Below are positions 7,888 through 16,131 of a stretch of DNA of 37,733 nt, piece after piece. The DNA is from Actinomycetota bacterium. GTDB taxonomy: Bacteria > Actinomycetota > Actinomycetes > Mycobacteriales > HKI-0501. The translations under genes were made by a program, and so were the position numbers. Under the pieces are notes generated by a model, which worked only from the letters and a program-made list of their open reading frames with translations, was not told the origin of the DNA and did no database searches. The stretch is taken from assembly GCA_030840805.1 (NCBI GenBank), contig JAVEDU010000026.1:1-37733 (forward strand). The letters run 5' to 3'. Each line of letters starts with the position of its first letter. Positions within the stretch are counted from its first letter, which is position 1.

Positions 7888-8771
7888 CAGTCGCTCACCC
7901 TCATCCGGCCCTGGTAGTAACCCCGGAAGTCGTCCCAGCCCTCGACCGGACCCCGCGGCTGGTATCCGGTGAGGGACCAGCCGACCGGGCGGCCGGTGAG
8001 CCGCCGGGTGCGACGGTCGAACACCGCCCACTCGGTGTAGCTGCCGAACGCGGTGAACTCGATCAGCGCGCCGCCGACGAACTTCACCAGCCCCGACACC
8101 GATCCCTGCAGCGGCTGGGGAAACTCGGCGTCCAGGAGGCCGACCAGGTCCGCGTCGGCGCCCTCGATCCGCGCGAACACCTCCGCCTTGCGGGCGTACG
8201 ACAGCCGGGCGAACGGCGAGAGGAACGGGCCACGGACCGACGCCGGATCGACCTGGGTCGCCAGCATGTTCAGGGCCAGCGCGATCGCCAGGGACAGCGG
8301 GATCGTCGCGTCGCTCTGGAGCACCGCTCCGAGCGCCGCGTCCAGCGAGCGGAACTGGCCGGGCAGCACCCGCCCATAGCTCTCGGGCAGGACGATCGGG
8401 CTCCCGGACAGCCCGGTCGCGAACGCGGCGGCGACCGGGCGGGCGATCGCGTCCGGGAACGGGACGAAGTCGTCCAGCGCCTGCATCAGGAAGTCCGGGG
8501 TCTTCGCCTCCATCGCGCCGGCGTCGTGCCGCGGCGTCCCCTGCGCCTCGGAGTACGCGTCCGGACCCGGGACCACGAAGGTGCAGAGCCCGTTGATCGT
8601 GTCCCTGGCGAGCTCCTGCAGGACCGGCCGGAGCGCCGCCACCCCGGTACGGAGTGGGTCGGTCCGCGTCCCCGCGTAGGCCGCCGGCATCAGTCCACCG
8701 GCCGCGACCGCCGCGCCCAGGACCCCCACGCGGGCCAGGAACGCGCGACGCGCGAGGAATGACGAAGTCAT
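7887..8771 (-). CDS. Tat-signal small subunit of the GMC oxidoreductase
   Basis: This 294-residue protein begins with a Tat signal: ARRAFLARVG, then a hydrophobic Ala/Gly stretch ending at a PAAYA cleavage-like site. The rest is helical and resembles the small-subunit (gluconate 2-dehydrogenase subunit 3-like) proteins that accompany GMC flavoproteins. It ends in WDDFRGYYQGRM. I chose the ATG at 8771 because AGGGAGGT lies at the right distance and it puts the twin arginines near the N-terminus; the 22-residue longer version lacks both. Coupled translation (TGATG) with the flavoprotein suggests that the two subunits assemble and that the signalless flavoprotein is carried out through Tat with this partner. 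That is inference from related systems. Confidence 0.8.
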   Translation of the reverse strand: MTSSFLARRAFLARVGVLGAAVAAGGLMPAAYAGTRTDPLRTGVAALRPVLQELARDTINGLCTFVVPGPDAYSEAQGTPRHDAGAMEAKTPDFLMQALDDFVPFPDAIARPVAAAFATGLSGSPIVLPESYGRVLPGQFRSLDAALGAVLQSDATIPLSLAIALALNMLATQVDPASVRGPFLSPFARLSYARKAEVFARIEGADADLVGLLDAEFPQPLQGSVSGLVKFVGGALIEFTAFGSYTEWAVFDRRTRRLTGRPVGWSLTGYQPRGPVEGWDDFRGYYQGRMRVSD

Positions 8772-8923
8772 GGCCTGGGACCTCCCTGTGGCGCCCGTCA
8801 CACTGGACAACGACGGTGCGCCGAAGAGGTCACGCATGGAATTTGGGGGATTTCGACCCCGCTACGGCGGGTAGTCGTGCCCGGGTGAGACCGTGAGGGG
8901 AGACCGACCCGAAGGAGATCCAC

Positions 8924-9973
8924 GTGCGTGCGACCGTGCTGTACGGACCTCGCGATGTCCGTCTCGACGAGGTACCCGACCCGAAGATCCTGCGATCGAC
9001 CGACGTCCTGGTACGGGTCACCGCCGCCTGCGTGTGCGGGTCGGACCTGTGGCCGTACCGCGGGGTGAACACGCCACCGGAGCCCAAGCGCATCGGCCAC
9101 GAGTTCGTCGGCACGGTGGACGAGGTCGGGTCCGAGGTGCGGACCGTGAAGCCCGGCGACTTCGTGATCGCGCCGTTCGCGGTCAGCGACGGGACCTGCG
9201 TGCACTGCCGCAACGGCATCCACACCTCCTGCGCCCACGGGGCGTGGTGGGGCAGCGAGGACGAGTTCGGGCTGCCGGTGGACGGCGGCCAGGGCGAGGC
9301 GGTGCGCGTGCCGATGGCCGACGGCACCCTGGTCACGACCCCGGAGCGGCCCGACGACGCGATGCTCCCGAGCCTGCTGACGCTGTCCGACGTGATGGGC
9401 ACCGGCCACCACGCGGCGCTGGCCGCCGAGGTCCGTGCGGGGAGCACCGTGGTCGTCGTGGGCGACGGCGCGGTGGGCCTCTGCGCGGTCCTCGCGTCCC
9501 GCCGGCTCGGCGCCGAGCGGATCATCGCCATGTCGCGGCACGCCGACCGGCAGGCGGTGGCGCGGGAGTTCGGCGCGACCGACATCGTCTCCGAGCGCGG
9601 CGAGGAGGGCGTGGAACGGGTGAAGGAGCTGCTCGGCGGGATCGGTGCCGACGCGGTGCTGGAATGCGTCGGCACCGAGGAGTCGATGCGGCAGTCGCTC
9701 GACTCGACGCGCCCCGGCGGTCGGGTCGGCTACGTCGGCGTCCCGAACGGCGGGCCCGAGCTGCCGATCCGGAAGATGTTCGGTGACAACATCACCGTGG
9801 GCGGCGGCGTCGCGCCGGTGCGGGCGTACCTGCCCGAGCTGCTGGCGGACGTGCTGACCGGCACGATCGACCCGGGCCGCGTGTTCGACCTGGAGCTGCC
9901 GCTGGACAAGGTGGCCGAGGGGTACGCCGCGATGGACGAGCGCCGGTCGATCAAGACGCTGCTGCGCACCTGA
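8924..9973 (+). CDS. zinc-dependent alcohol dehydrogenase family protein
   Basis: This 349-residue medium-chain dehydrogenase would interconvert an alcohol and an aldehyde or ketone with NAD(P). Catalytic zinc ligands are Cys38 (CGSD) and His59-Glu60 (GHEFVG). The structural-zinc lobe shows only three of the usual four cysteines (Cys92, Cys95, Cys103), so it may bind zinc differently or not at all. The Rossmann motif is VVGDGAVG. The GTG start has AAGGAG six bases upstream. It is divergent from the GMC operon across about 150 bp, so the two could share a regulator and act in the same alcohol-oxidation route. No terminator other than the hairpin at 9976 is seen. Confidence 0.92.
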   Translation: MRATVLYGPRDVRLDEVPDPKILRSTDVLVRVTAACVCGSDLWPYRGVNTPPEPKRIGHEFVGTVDEVGSEVRTVKPGDFVIAPFAVSDGTCVHCRNGIHTSCAHGAWWGSEDEFGLPVDGGQGEAVRVPMADGTLVTTPERPDDAMLPSLLTLSDVMGTGHHAALAAEVRAGSTVVVVGDGAVGLCAVLASRRLGAERIIAMSRHADRQAVAREFGATDIVSERGEEGVERVKELLGGIGADAVLECVGTEESMRQSLDSTRPGGRVGYVGVPNGGPELPIRKMFGDNITVGGGVAPVRAYLPELLADVLTGTIDPGRVFDLELPLDKVAEGYAAMDERRSIKTLLRT

Positions 9974-9975
9974 GC

Positions 9976-9989
9976 GCCGGCGGCGGCCG
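9976..9989. terminator. short hairpin between convergent genes
   Basis: CCGGC and GCCGG pair around a GGCG loop in the 18-bp gap between the convergent stops of the alcohol dehydrogenase and the MEDS-HATPase gene. It could work in both directions. The stem is only five base pairs. Confidence 0.4.
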
Positions 9990-9991
9990 GG

Positions 9992-10918
9992 TCAGGCGCC
10001 GGTGCGCTGGTACATCCGGACGACCGTGCCGCCGGGGACCGATCGGAGCTGCGCCAGGTCGCACAGCTGGTTGATGATCCACAGCCCGCGGCCGCCGCCG
10101 GACCGCTGGAGCGGGCGTACCCGGCCGGCCAGCGGCTCGGCGATCCAGCCGCTGTCGGTGACCTCGCAGACGAGCGCACCGGCCTCGACCCAGATCCGCA
10201 GCACGCCGCGACCACCGCCGTGGCGCACGCTGTTGGCGGCGGCCTCGTGGACGGCGAGGACCACGCGCCGGGCCGGACCGTCGCCGATCCCCGCGCGGGA
10301 CGCGTGCTCGCGGACGAGCTCCCGCACCGCCGGCAGCGCGGAGCACTCGAACGGGAACGTCGCGGCGACGGCGGCCGGTTCCGGTAGCGGCCCCGCCAGG
10401 GTGCCGTGGGCCACGGCCGGGTGGTGTTCGGCGTCGTCTCCCTGCGTGACGACAGGGTGGCTCCGGTGCGCCTCGGTGACGACCTCGGGCGGCAGCGCGA
10501 GCACGTCGTACGGGCAGCGCAGCCAGAAACCCGGGCGGCCGCCGAACGCCCGGTTGAGCAGGGCCTCGTGGAGCTGGGCCTCGGCCAGCTCCGGCGCGGT
10601 GCGGCCGGCCCACACCGGCTCGCCGATGCCCCGTACCGGTCGTCCGTCGGCCGCGGCGTCGGCGAGGAAGTCCGCCCAGGCCGGGATGATGCGCGCCGGG
10701 TTCACGCCGAGCTGCCTCATGTCGGCGAAGTGCACCCGCCCGCTGTCGGACCCCAGGGCGGCGCGCAACAGCGCAATCCGGTCCGGCGCGACGACGACGA
10801 GTACCGGTTCACCGGCGTCGAGGCCGGCCCGCACGAACGGCACGGTCCCGGCCAGGTACTCGGCCTCGGAGTCGTACAGCAACGCGTCATGCCGGAACGG
10901 CGACAGGACTCCGGTCAA
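9992..10918 (-). CDS. MEDS-domain and HATPase regulator (anti-sigma-factor type kinase)
   Basis: This 308-residue soluble protein has two parts. Residues about 8-160 look like a MEDS sensory domain (AGEPVLVVV and RCPYDVLALP segments). Residues about 185-305 are a GHKL ATPase of the RsbW-like kind, with N box VHEAAANSVRHGG, an EVTDSG motif and a GGRGLWIINQL lid. Proteins of this build usually act as anti-sigma factors or switch kinases that sequester a sigma factor or phosphorylate an antagonist. I chose a TTG start because GGAGGT sits at good spacing; no sigma factor or antagonist gene is adjacent. The gene is convergent with the alcohol dehydrogenase. Confidence 0.88.
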   Translation of the reverse strand: MTGVLSPFRHDALLYDSEAEYLAGTVPFVRAGLDAGEPVLVVVAPDRIALLRAALGSDSGRVHFADMRQLGVNPARIIPAWADFLADAAADGRPVRGIGEPVWAGRTAPELAEAQLHEALLNRAFGGRPGFWLRCPYDVLALPPEVVTEAHRSHPVVTQGDDAEHHPAVAHGTLAGPLPEPAAVAATFPFECSALPAVRELVREHASRAGIGDGPARRVVLAVHEAAANSVRHGGGRGVLRIWVEAGALVCEVTDSGWIAEPLAGRVRPLQRSGGGRGLWIINQLCDLAQLRSVPGGTVVRMYQRTGA

Positions 10919-11068
10919 GTGGCACCTCCGGGGCCCATTGTGACTCCGGCCAGGGTAGCGGCCCCGCCGGGCCCCTCGTTCTGTATTTGCCCACCGTCTG
11001 TCCCTTCAAGAAGAACTCACCGACGCGCGCTCGCTCGCCGACGCCGGCTGAACCCGGGGGCCGCTCCC

Positions 11069-11314
11069 GTGCACACCCTGAAGGTCCTGTACCGCCCGCC
11101 GGCCGGGGCGCCTTCGACGACCACGGCGAGCGCGTCCACCTGCCGCCTCGCCCGGAAGCGGCCCGGGGTACCCGCCGTGCGCCTGAGCCTCGACGTCGGC
11201 GGAGGCGATGGGCGCCGCCCCGAACTCACCGGAGGGGCCGCGGCGCAGGCCGACCTCCCGAACCTCGCGAGGGGCGGGCTGGAGATCCTGTACTTCCCCG
11301 CGCGTACCGGCTGA
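11069..11314 (+). pseudogene. decayed EthD-family gene
   Basis: Pieces of a small EthD-type ferredoxin-like protein can be read in order. First is the N-terminal strand LKVLYRPPAG in the GTG frame. Then AFDDHGERVHLP appears in a second frame from about 11110 to 11145. Then the first frame returns with LARKRPGVPAVRLSLDV and ends ADLPNLARGGLEILYFP. Intact relatives have these segments contiguous, plus about 15-20 more residues before the ADLPN element. So there appear to be two compensating frameshifts and an internal deletion. An 81-codon open frame remains but would not fold as the family does. The family assignment is from remembered family patterns and needs a profile search. Confidence 0.6.
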
Positions 11315-11479
11315 GGGCCCGGGGCGGCCCGCCGGCGGCTCCGGACACCGCCGCTCCCCCGGGTCGCCGCGCGGACGCCGAGGGACGCCGCACCCGACCT
11401 CGTCGTTCCGCACCGAGATCGACGCGCGCGGCACCCGTGCGCGTCGCCGGCTCCGGTCTCACCGCCCACGGGAACGACG

Positions 11480-11513
11480 GAGGGCCCGCCGCCCCGGTGG
11501 GCAACGGACCCTC
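11480..11513 (-). terminator. hairpin terminator after tRNA-Ala
   Basis: Read on the minus strand, GAGGGTCCG pairs with CGGGCCCTC (nine pairs, one G-U) around a 16-nt loop, starting 18 bp after the tRNA 3' end. It probably ends the tRNA transcript. Confidence 0.55.
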
Positions 11514-11531
11514 TGCCTGCAAGAACACGGG

Positions 11532-11604
11532 TGGAGCTGAGGGGACTCGAACCCCTGACCCCCACACTGCCAGTGTGGTGCGCTACCAGCTGCGCCACAG
11601 CCCC
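11532..11604 (-). tRNA. tRNA-Ala (anticodon GGC)
   Basis: This 73-nt cloverleaf reads 5' to 3' on the minus strand. The acceptor arm GGGGCTG pairs with CAGCTCC and contains the G3-U70 wobble that identifies alanine tRNA. The anticodon stem CCACA/TGTGG closes the loop CTGGCAG with anticodon GGC. The T arm is AGGGG-TTCGAGT-CCCCT. The discriminator base is A, and the 3' CCA is not encoded. It lies downstream of purU on the same strand. Confidence 0.95.
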
Positions 11605-11679
11605 GCGGCCCCCGCGAACGGCGGCCGGTCCTGCGAGAATCGAGCATACAGGGCCTTCACGGCCCAGCCGCACGCCCCC

Positions 11680-12540
11680 CTAACTGAACACGACCGTCTT
11701 GTTCCCGTGCACGAGCACCCGGTCGTCGAGGTGGAACCGCAGCCCGCGGGCGAGCACGGTCTTCTCGATGTCCTTGCCGTACCGGACATAGTCGTCCACC
11801 TGGTCGGAGTGGTCGATCCGGATCACGTCCTGCTCGATGATCGGCCCCGCGTCGAGCTCAGGGGTGACGTAGTGGCAGGTCGCGCCGATGAGCTTCACCC
11901 CGCGCGCGTACGCCTGGTGGTACGGCCGCGCGCCGACGAACGACGGCAGGAAGCTGTGGTGGATGTTGACGATCTTCCCCGGGTGGGCGGAGCACACCTC
12001 GGGCGGGAGGATCTGCATGTACCGAGCGAGCACGATGCAGTCGGGCTTGGCATCGGCGAGCACCCTGGACACCTCGTCGAAGTGCGGCTGCTTGTCGGCC
12101 GGGTCGGCGGGTACGTGGTGGAACGGGATGCCGTGCCACTCGACGACGCCCCGCAGGGTCTCGTGGTTGGACACGACGCACGGGATCTCGACGTCCAGCT
12201 CACCGCTCTGCCACCGCGACAGCAGGTCGTACAGGCAGTGCTCCTGCTTGCTGACCATCAGCACGACGCGCTTGCGGACGGCCGTGTCGGTGATCCGCCA
12301 CTCCATCCCGAACTCCTCGGCAATCGGGCCGAACGCGGCGACCAGCTCGTCGTAGGACACGGTCAGGGAGTCGGCGCGGACCTCCTGGCGGAGGAAGAAC
12401 CGCCCGTTCTCGGCGTCGGAGTGGTGGCTCGCCTCGACGATCCAGCCGCCGCGGTCGGCGATGAACGCGGCGACCCTGGCCACGATGCCCACCCGATCGG
12501 GGCAGGACAGCGTGAGGACGTACCGGCGGCCGCGGTGCAT
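11680..12540 (-). CDS. purU: formyltetrahydrofolate deformylase
   Basis: This 286-residue enzyme hydrolyses 10-formyltetrahydrofolate to formate and tetrahydrofolate, balancing one-carbon units and supplying formate for purine synthesis. The N-terminal ACT domain (YVLTLSCPDRVGIVARVAAF) is followed by a formyltransferase-fold domain. The catalytic Asn-x-His is in IVNIHHSFLPSF and the catalytic Asp in VTPELDAGPIIEQD. I chose the ATG at 12540, preceded by AGGGAAGG; a GTG five codons earlier lacks its own ribosome site. The length matches the family. It sits next to a YqgE-type gene 49 bp upstream. Confidence 0.96.
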   Translation of the reverse strand: MHRGRRYVLTLSCPDRVGIVARVAAFIADRGGWIVEASHHSDAENGRFFLRQEVRADSLTVSYDELVAAFGPIAEEFGMEWRITDTAVRKRVVLMVSKQEHCLYDLLSRWQSGELDVEIPCVVSNHETLRGVVEWHGIPFHHVPADPADKQPHFDEVSRVLADAKPDCIVLARYMQILPPEVCSAHPGKIVNIHHSFLPSFVGARPYHQAYARGVKLIGATCHYVTPELDAGPIIEQDVIRIDHSDQVDDYVRYGKDIEKTVLARGLRFHLDDRVLVHGNKTVVFS

Positions 12541-12589
12541 CGGCCTTCCCTTCACTCGGACGACGGAGAGCGGTCACCACCCTACGGAT

Positions 12590-13150
12590 TCAGTTCAGCG
12601 ACGGGTCTGGCGGGAACACCGCCACCGCGGCCATCAGTCCGCCCTGCCGCCGGAGCACCATCGTCCACAGGTCGTCCGGGGTCTCGACGAACGCGTCGCC
12701 GGGCAGCGCGTCGAGCACGAACCAGGACCCGCCCTCGATCTCGGCGCGGAGCTGGTCGGCGTCCCAGCCGGCGTACCCGGCGAACACCCGGACCCGGTCG
12801 AGGTCGCGGGCGATGACCTCGGGGTCCCCGGACAGGTCCACGGTGCCGACCGAGCCGTCGATCCGTGCGAAGCCCTCGCCCGGGCGGGCCCCGGCACGGA
12901 CGCGGCCGAGGCAGATCGCGGCCTCCGGCTGCACCGGACCGCCCTCGAACAGCACCGGCGGCTCCGCGGCCAGCCCCGCCCACGGGTCGAGCACCTCGGT
13001 GACGAGGACCTCGGTGGCGCGGTTGAGCACGACGCCGAGCGTGCCGGACGGCTCGTGCGAGACGACCATCACCACGGTCCGCTCGAAATGCGGATCCTTC
13101 AGGTCGGGCGTCGCGACGAGCAGCCGTCCCGCGAGTTGCTCCCACTCCAT
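12590..13150 (-). CDS. YqgE/AlgH family protein
   Basis: This 186-residue protein belongs to the YqgE/AlgH (DUF179) family, widespread small cytoplasmic proteins of unclear function. Hallmarks are the N-terminal GRLLVATPDLKDPHFERTVV, the SGTLGVVLNRATE strand-turn, a LFEGGPVQPEAAICL segment, and the FAGYAGWDADQLRAEI segment. The ATG at 13150 has GGGGG at the right distance; an ATG four codons upstream does not. Length is normal. It lies between purU and the csbD terminator on the same strand. Confidence 0.92.
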   Translation of the reverse strand: MEWEQLAGRLLVATPDLKDPHFERTVVMVVSHEPSGTLGVVLNRATEVLVTEVLDPWAGLAAEPPVLFEGGPVQPEAAICLGRVRAGARPGEGFARIDGSVGTVDLSGDPEVIARDLDRVRVFAGYAGWDADQLRAEIEGGSWFVLDALPGDAFVETPDDLWTMVLRRQGGLMAAVAVFPPDPSLN

Positions 13151-13216
13151 GCCCCCGATCATGCACGTCGGCCGCGACGTTGTCCCGGCCTGACCCCCGG
13201 TCACCCCCGGGCACGG

Positions 13217-13254
13217 CGACGGCCCGCCCCCGGAAGCCGGGAGACGGGCCGTCG
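13217..13254 (-). terminator. hairpin terminator after csbD
   Basis: A perfect 10-bp stem (CGACGGCCCG with CGGGCCGTCG) encloses a second small hairpin (CCCGG-AAG-CCGGG-like), starting 12 bp after the CsbD stop. It separates the speE-like/csbD transcript from the YqgE gene. Confidence 0.75.
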
Positions 13255-13266
13255 GCCGCGCGGACG

Positions 13267-13461
13267 TCACTTCGTGAAGACGTCCTTCACCTCGCGCACG
13301 GCGTCCTTCACGTGCTCGCCGGCCTGCTTGGTCTTGGCCTCCGCGCGGTCCGCCTGGCCCTCGGCCTGCAGGCTCTCGTTGTCGGTGGCGTCGCCGACGC
13401 CCTCCTTGACGTTGCCCCTGGCCTCGTCCAGCTTGTTCTCGATCTTGTCGCCCACGCCCAT
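13267..13461 (-). CDS. CsbD family stress protein
   Basis: This 64-residue, highly charged helical protein carries the CsbD pattern: GVGDKIENKLDEARGNVKEG at the start, then an Ala/Glu/Lys-rich helix ending in DVFTK. In Bacillus the family is part of the general stress response; biochemical function is unknown. The ATG at 13461 has GGAGGAG upstream, a strong sign of independent initiation. The same reading frame is open far upstream through a spermidine-synthase-like gene, so a fused product is also possible. Confidence 0.85.
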   Translation of the reverse strand: MGVGDKIENKLDEARGNVKEGVGDATDNESLQAEGQADRAEAKTKQAGEHVKDAVREVKDVFTK

Positions 13462-14424
13462 GGGGTGTCTCCTCCGGTCGGCGTTCACTTCGCGGACCCC
13501 GACCGTAGGGTCATCTCCGCCCGGCGGCATCTCCAACGGTGACCCGGCGTTACCGAACGGTGTCACCACGGCCGCCGCACCGGGTTCGGGATCACGGAGC
13601 GACACGCCCCCGCGGGCGAGCTCGGTGACCCGTGCCGTACCGCTGACCCGGGCGGGCGCGACACCGTGCGCCACCGCCCGGGCGAGCTCCAGTGTCGGCA
13701 TCGGGCGGGCCGAGGCGGCGAGCACGAGATTGCCGTACCGGCGGCCCCGCAGGATGGCCGGCTCGGTGACGAGCAGGACGTGCCGGAACACGGCCAGCAG
13801 CGTCGCGGCCTCCGACCGCAGCCGGTCCAGCGGCGGCCGGTCCGCGAGGTTCAGCACGTACACGCCGCCGCGCCGCAGCACCCGGTCGACGTCCCGGGCG
13901 AACTCCTCCGTCGTCAGGTGCGGCGGTACGTCGGTGCCGACGAACGCGTCCCGGATCACCACGTCCTGCGAGTCCGTGGGGAGCTTCCGCAGGCCGGCCC
14001 GGGCGTCCACCACGCGGACCCGGAGCCGCGGCGAGGTTCGCAGGCCGAGCACGTCCCGGGCCAGCGCGACCAGTCGCTCGTCGTACTCGAACGCCACCTG
14101 GGCCGACCCGGGCCGGGTCGCGGCCACGTAGCGGGGCAGGGTGAACGCGCCCCCGCCGAGGTGGGCGACATCCAGCGGAGCCCCGGGCTCGCCGAGGCAG
14201 TCGAGGAGCGCCCCGATCCACTGCACGTACTCGAACTCGAGCCGGGTCGGGTCTGCGAGATCGACGTACGAGCTGGCCACCCCGTCGATGGACAGCATCC
14301 AGCCGTCCGGGACGTCGAGGTCCTTGCTCAGCTCGCCGGTTCCGGCCGACAGCGGGTACTCCCCCGGGGTCGGTCCGCGGCCGGGCCGGGAGCGGCCGCC
14401 TCGGGCGCGGCGGGGCGTGGTCAC
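13267..14424 (-). CDS. spermidine-synthase-like methyltransferase-fold protein, open in frame into CsbD
   Basis: Residues about 1-300 of this 385-residue frame resemble the spermidine synthase (SpeE-like) superfamily. Residue 321 is the last before the CsbD methionine. The SAM-type loop is DVAHLGGGAFTLPRY, the next acidic residue is in AFEYDERLVALAR, and IRDAFVGTDVPPHLTT and LRRGGVYVLNLADRP follow. Actinobacterial members of this group are often of unproven substrate. The start is taken as the GTG at 14424, with only a weak GCGGG upstream. No stop codon occurs between the synthase-like domain and CsbD; the joining segment is Pro/Gly-rich and carries the CsbD ribosome site. Either one fusion protein is made, or the synthase stop was lost. 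Confidence 0.75.
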   Translation of the reverse strand: MTTPRRARGGRSRPGRGPTPGEYPLSAGTGELSKDLDVPDGWMLSIDGVASSYVDLADPTRLEFEYVQWIGALLDCLGEPGAPLDVAHLGGGAFTLPRYVAATRPGSAQVAFEYDERLVALARDVLGLRTSPRLRVRVVDARAGLRKLPTDSQDVVIRDAFVGTDVPPHLTTEEFARDVDRVLRRGGVYVLNLADRPPLDRLRSEAATLLAVFRHVLLVTEPAILRGRRYGNLVLAASARPMPTLELARAVAHGVAPARVSGTARVTELARGGVSLRDPEPGAAAVVTPFGNAGSPLEMPPGGDDPTVGVREVNADRRRHPMGVGDKIENKLDEARGNVKEGVGDATDNESLQAEGQADRAEAKTKQAGEHVKDAVREVKDVFTK

Positions 14425-14607
14425 CCCGCCATGGTGCCGTCCCGCGCACCGATCCGGCACGCCGGGGCGGGGAGGCGGCGGAGATCGTGCGTGCGCACCG
14501 CTCCACGAACGGCCCGCGCGTGCCGATACCTATGCCGTGGCCAGAGTCCGCGGTAGTTCCCCTCGACGTCGCCGCGGGCGACGTGAGCCGGATACGGTCA
14601 CGCCATC

Positions 14608-16131
14608 ATGACGGGGAGCACTCGGGCCGGACCACACTCGACCGATCGCACCGTCATGAGCGCACGGTGGCGATGGCTGGTCGGCGGCGGCCTGGTCGCC
14701 GCGTCACTGGGCTACCTCCTGCTCCCGGTATCCGACCTCCAGGACACCTACTACGTGACGGTGGCGGCGCTCAGCGTCGTCGCCGCGACGGCCGGCGTGT
14801 GGATCCACACGCCGAGGCGGCTTCGGATCTGGGCCGCGTTCATCGGCGGGATGAGCTGCTGGGTCGCCGGGGACGCCGTGTGGACGTACCTGTCGCGGGT
14901 GCTGCACGTCGACCCGTTCCCGTCCGTCGCCGACGTGCTCTACCTGGCGGGGTATCCGCTGATGGCGCTCGGCCTGGCATTCCTCGTCCGGGGCCGCCAG
15001 CCCGGCCGGGACCGCGCGGCGGCCCTCGACGCCGCCATCATCGCGACGGGCGTCGGCGTCGTCGCCGCCGTCTTCGTGATCGAGCCGCTGGTGACCGATG
15101 CCAGTCAGGACGCCCTCGGCCGACTGGTCGGCACCGCGTATCCGATCGGCGACGTGTTGCTCGTCGCCCTGCTGGCACGGCTGTGGACCAGGCCCGGCCG
15201 GGCGCTCCGTTCGTTCTGGTTCCTGCTCGTCAGCCTGGTGTGCTTCCTGGTGAGCGACATCGCGTACAACGTGATGCTCATCGCGAACGGAGGCGACGTC
15301 ACGGCGGACTGGGTCGACGCCCTGCTCCTGCTGGGATACGCCTTCGTGGCGATGGCCACCCTCGACCCCTCGGTGCGGGACCTGTCCATCCCGGCCCCGG
15401 ACCGGACCGAGGGGCTCACCCCCTCGCGGCTCGCCGTGCTGACGGTCGCCGCCATGCTGGCCCCCGCCGCGTTGCTCCTCGACGGCGTGCTGGGGCGCCG
15501 CCTGCACTGGCAGATCATCGGGCTCGGATCCATCGTGCTGATCGGACTCGTCATGACCCGGGTGTCCGGCCTGCTCCAGCGGGTGCAGGAGCAGGCGGCG
15601 GCACTCACCGCCCTGGCGAGGGACGACGGGCTGACCGGGCTGCCCAACCGGCGTACGTGGGACTTCGAGCTGGCCAGGGCCTGCTCGGCATCCCACCAGG
15701 ACGGTGAGCCGCTGCACGTGGCGCTGCTCGACCTCGACCACTTCAAGGCCTTCAACGACGCGTACGGGCACCCGACCGGCGACCTGCTGCTCCAGGCGGC
15801 CACCGCCACGTGGCGCGCCGCGCTGCCGGCGGACGCGTTCCTCGCACGGTACGGCGGGGAGGAGTTCGCCCTGCTGTTCCGCGGCCTGGACGGCGCCGAG
15901 GCCCATGCCGCCGTGGACCGGCTCCGCGCCCTCACCCCTCTGCGCCAGACGTTCTCGGCGGGCATCGCCCGGTGGGACGGCACCGAGGAGCCGGCCGCCG
16001 TCCTCGCGCGCGCCGACGCCGCGCTGTACGAGGCGAAGCGGTCGGGCCGCGACCGGGTCCTGGTCTCACAGGGAACTCACAGGATCCGTCCAGGCGGGTC
16101 CCAGCCCACCGGGCCACACTCGGGGACATGA
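14608..16131 (+). CDS. membrane-bound diguanylate cyclase (GGDEF domain)
   Basis: This 507-residue protein would make cyclic di-GMP. The N-terminal ~330 residues contain about eight to ten hydrophobic segments, a membrane sensor of unknown ligand. A short coiled linker (SGLLQRVQEQAAAL) leads to the GGDEF domain. DDGLTGLPNRRTW begins it, the metal-binding LLDLDHFKAFND segment follows, and the active motif is GGEEF in ARYGGEEFAL. The inhibitory RxxD I-site is absent at the expected place, so product inhibition may be weak. The ATG at 14608 has no strong ribosome site; an ATG at 14656 is an alternative. The stop overlaps the start of the HtrA-like gene (ATGA), so the two may be co-translated. 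Confidence 0.88.
   Translation: MTGSTRAGPHSTDRTVMSARWRWLVGGGLVAASLGYLLLPVSDLQDTYYVTVAALSVVAATAGVWIHTPRRLRIWAAFIGGMSCWVAGDAVWTYLSRVLHVDPFPSVADVLYLAGYPLMALGLAFLVRGRQPGRDRAAALDAAIIATGVGVVAAVFVIEPLVTDASQDALGRLVGTAYPIGDVLLVALLARLWTRPGRALRSFWFLLVSLVCFLVSDIAYNVMLIANGGDVTADWVDALLLLGYAFVAMATLDPSVRDLSIPAPDRTEGLTPSRLAVLTVAAMLAPAALLLDGVLGRRLHWQIIGLGSIVLIGLVMTRVSGLLQRVQEQAAALTALARDDGLTGLPNRRTWDFELARACSASHQDGEPLHVALLDLDHFKAFNDAYGHPTGDLLLQAATATWRAALPADAFLARYGGEEFALLFRGLDGAEAHAAVDRLRALTPLRQTFSAGIARWDGTEEPAAVLARADAALYEAKRSGRDRVLVSQGTHRIRPGGSQPTGPHSGT

Noticed and set aside
8858-8871. Hairpin CCCGC-TACG-GCGGG in the GMC/ADH divergent region
   Set aside because: Five-pair stem only, not after a stop codon; may be chance or part of the 5' leader.
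11017-11673. Open frame across tRNA-Ala on the minus strand
   Set aside because: It translates the tRNA and its flanks; not a protein gene.
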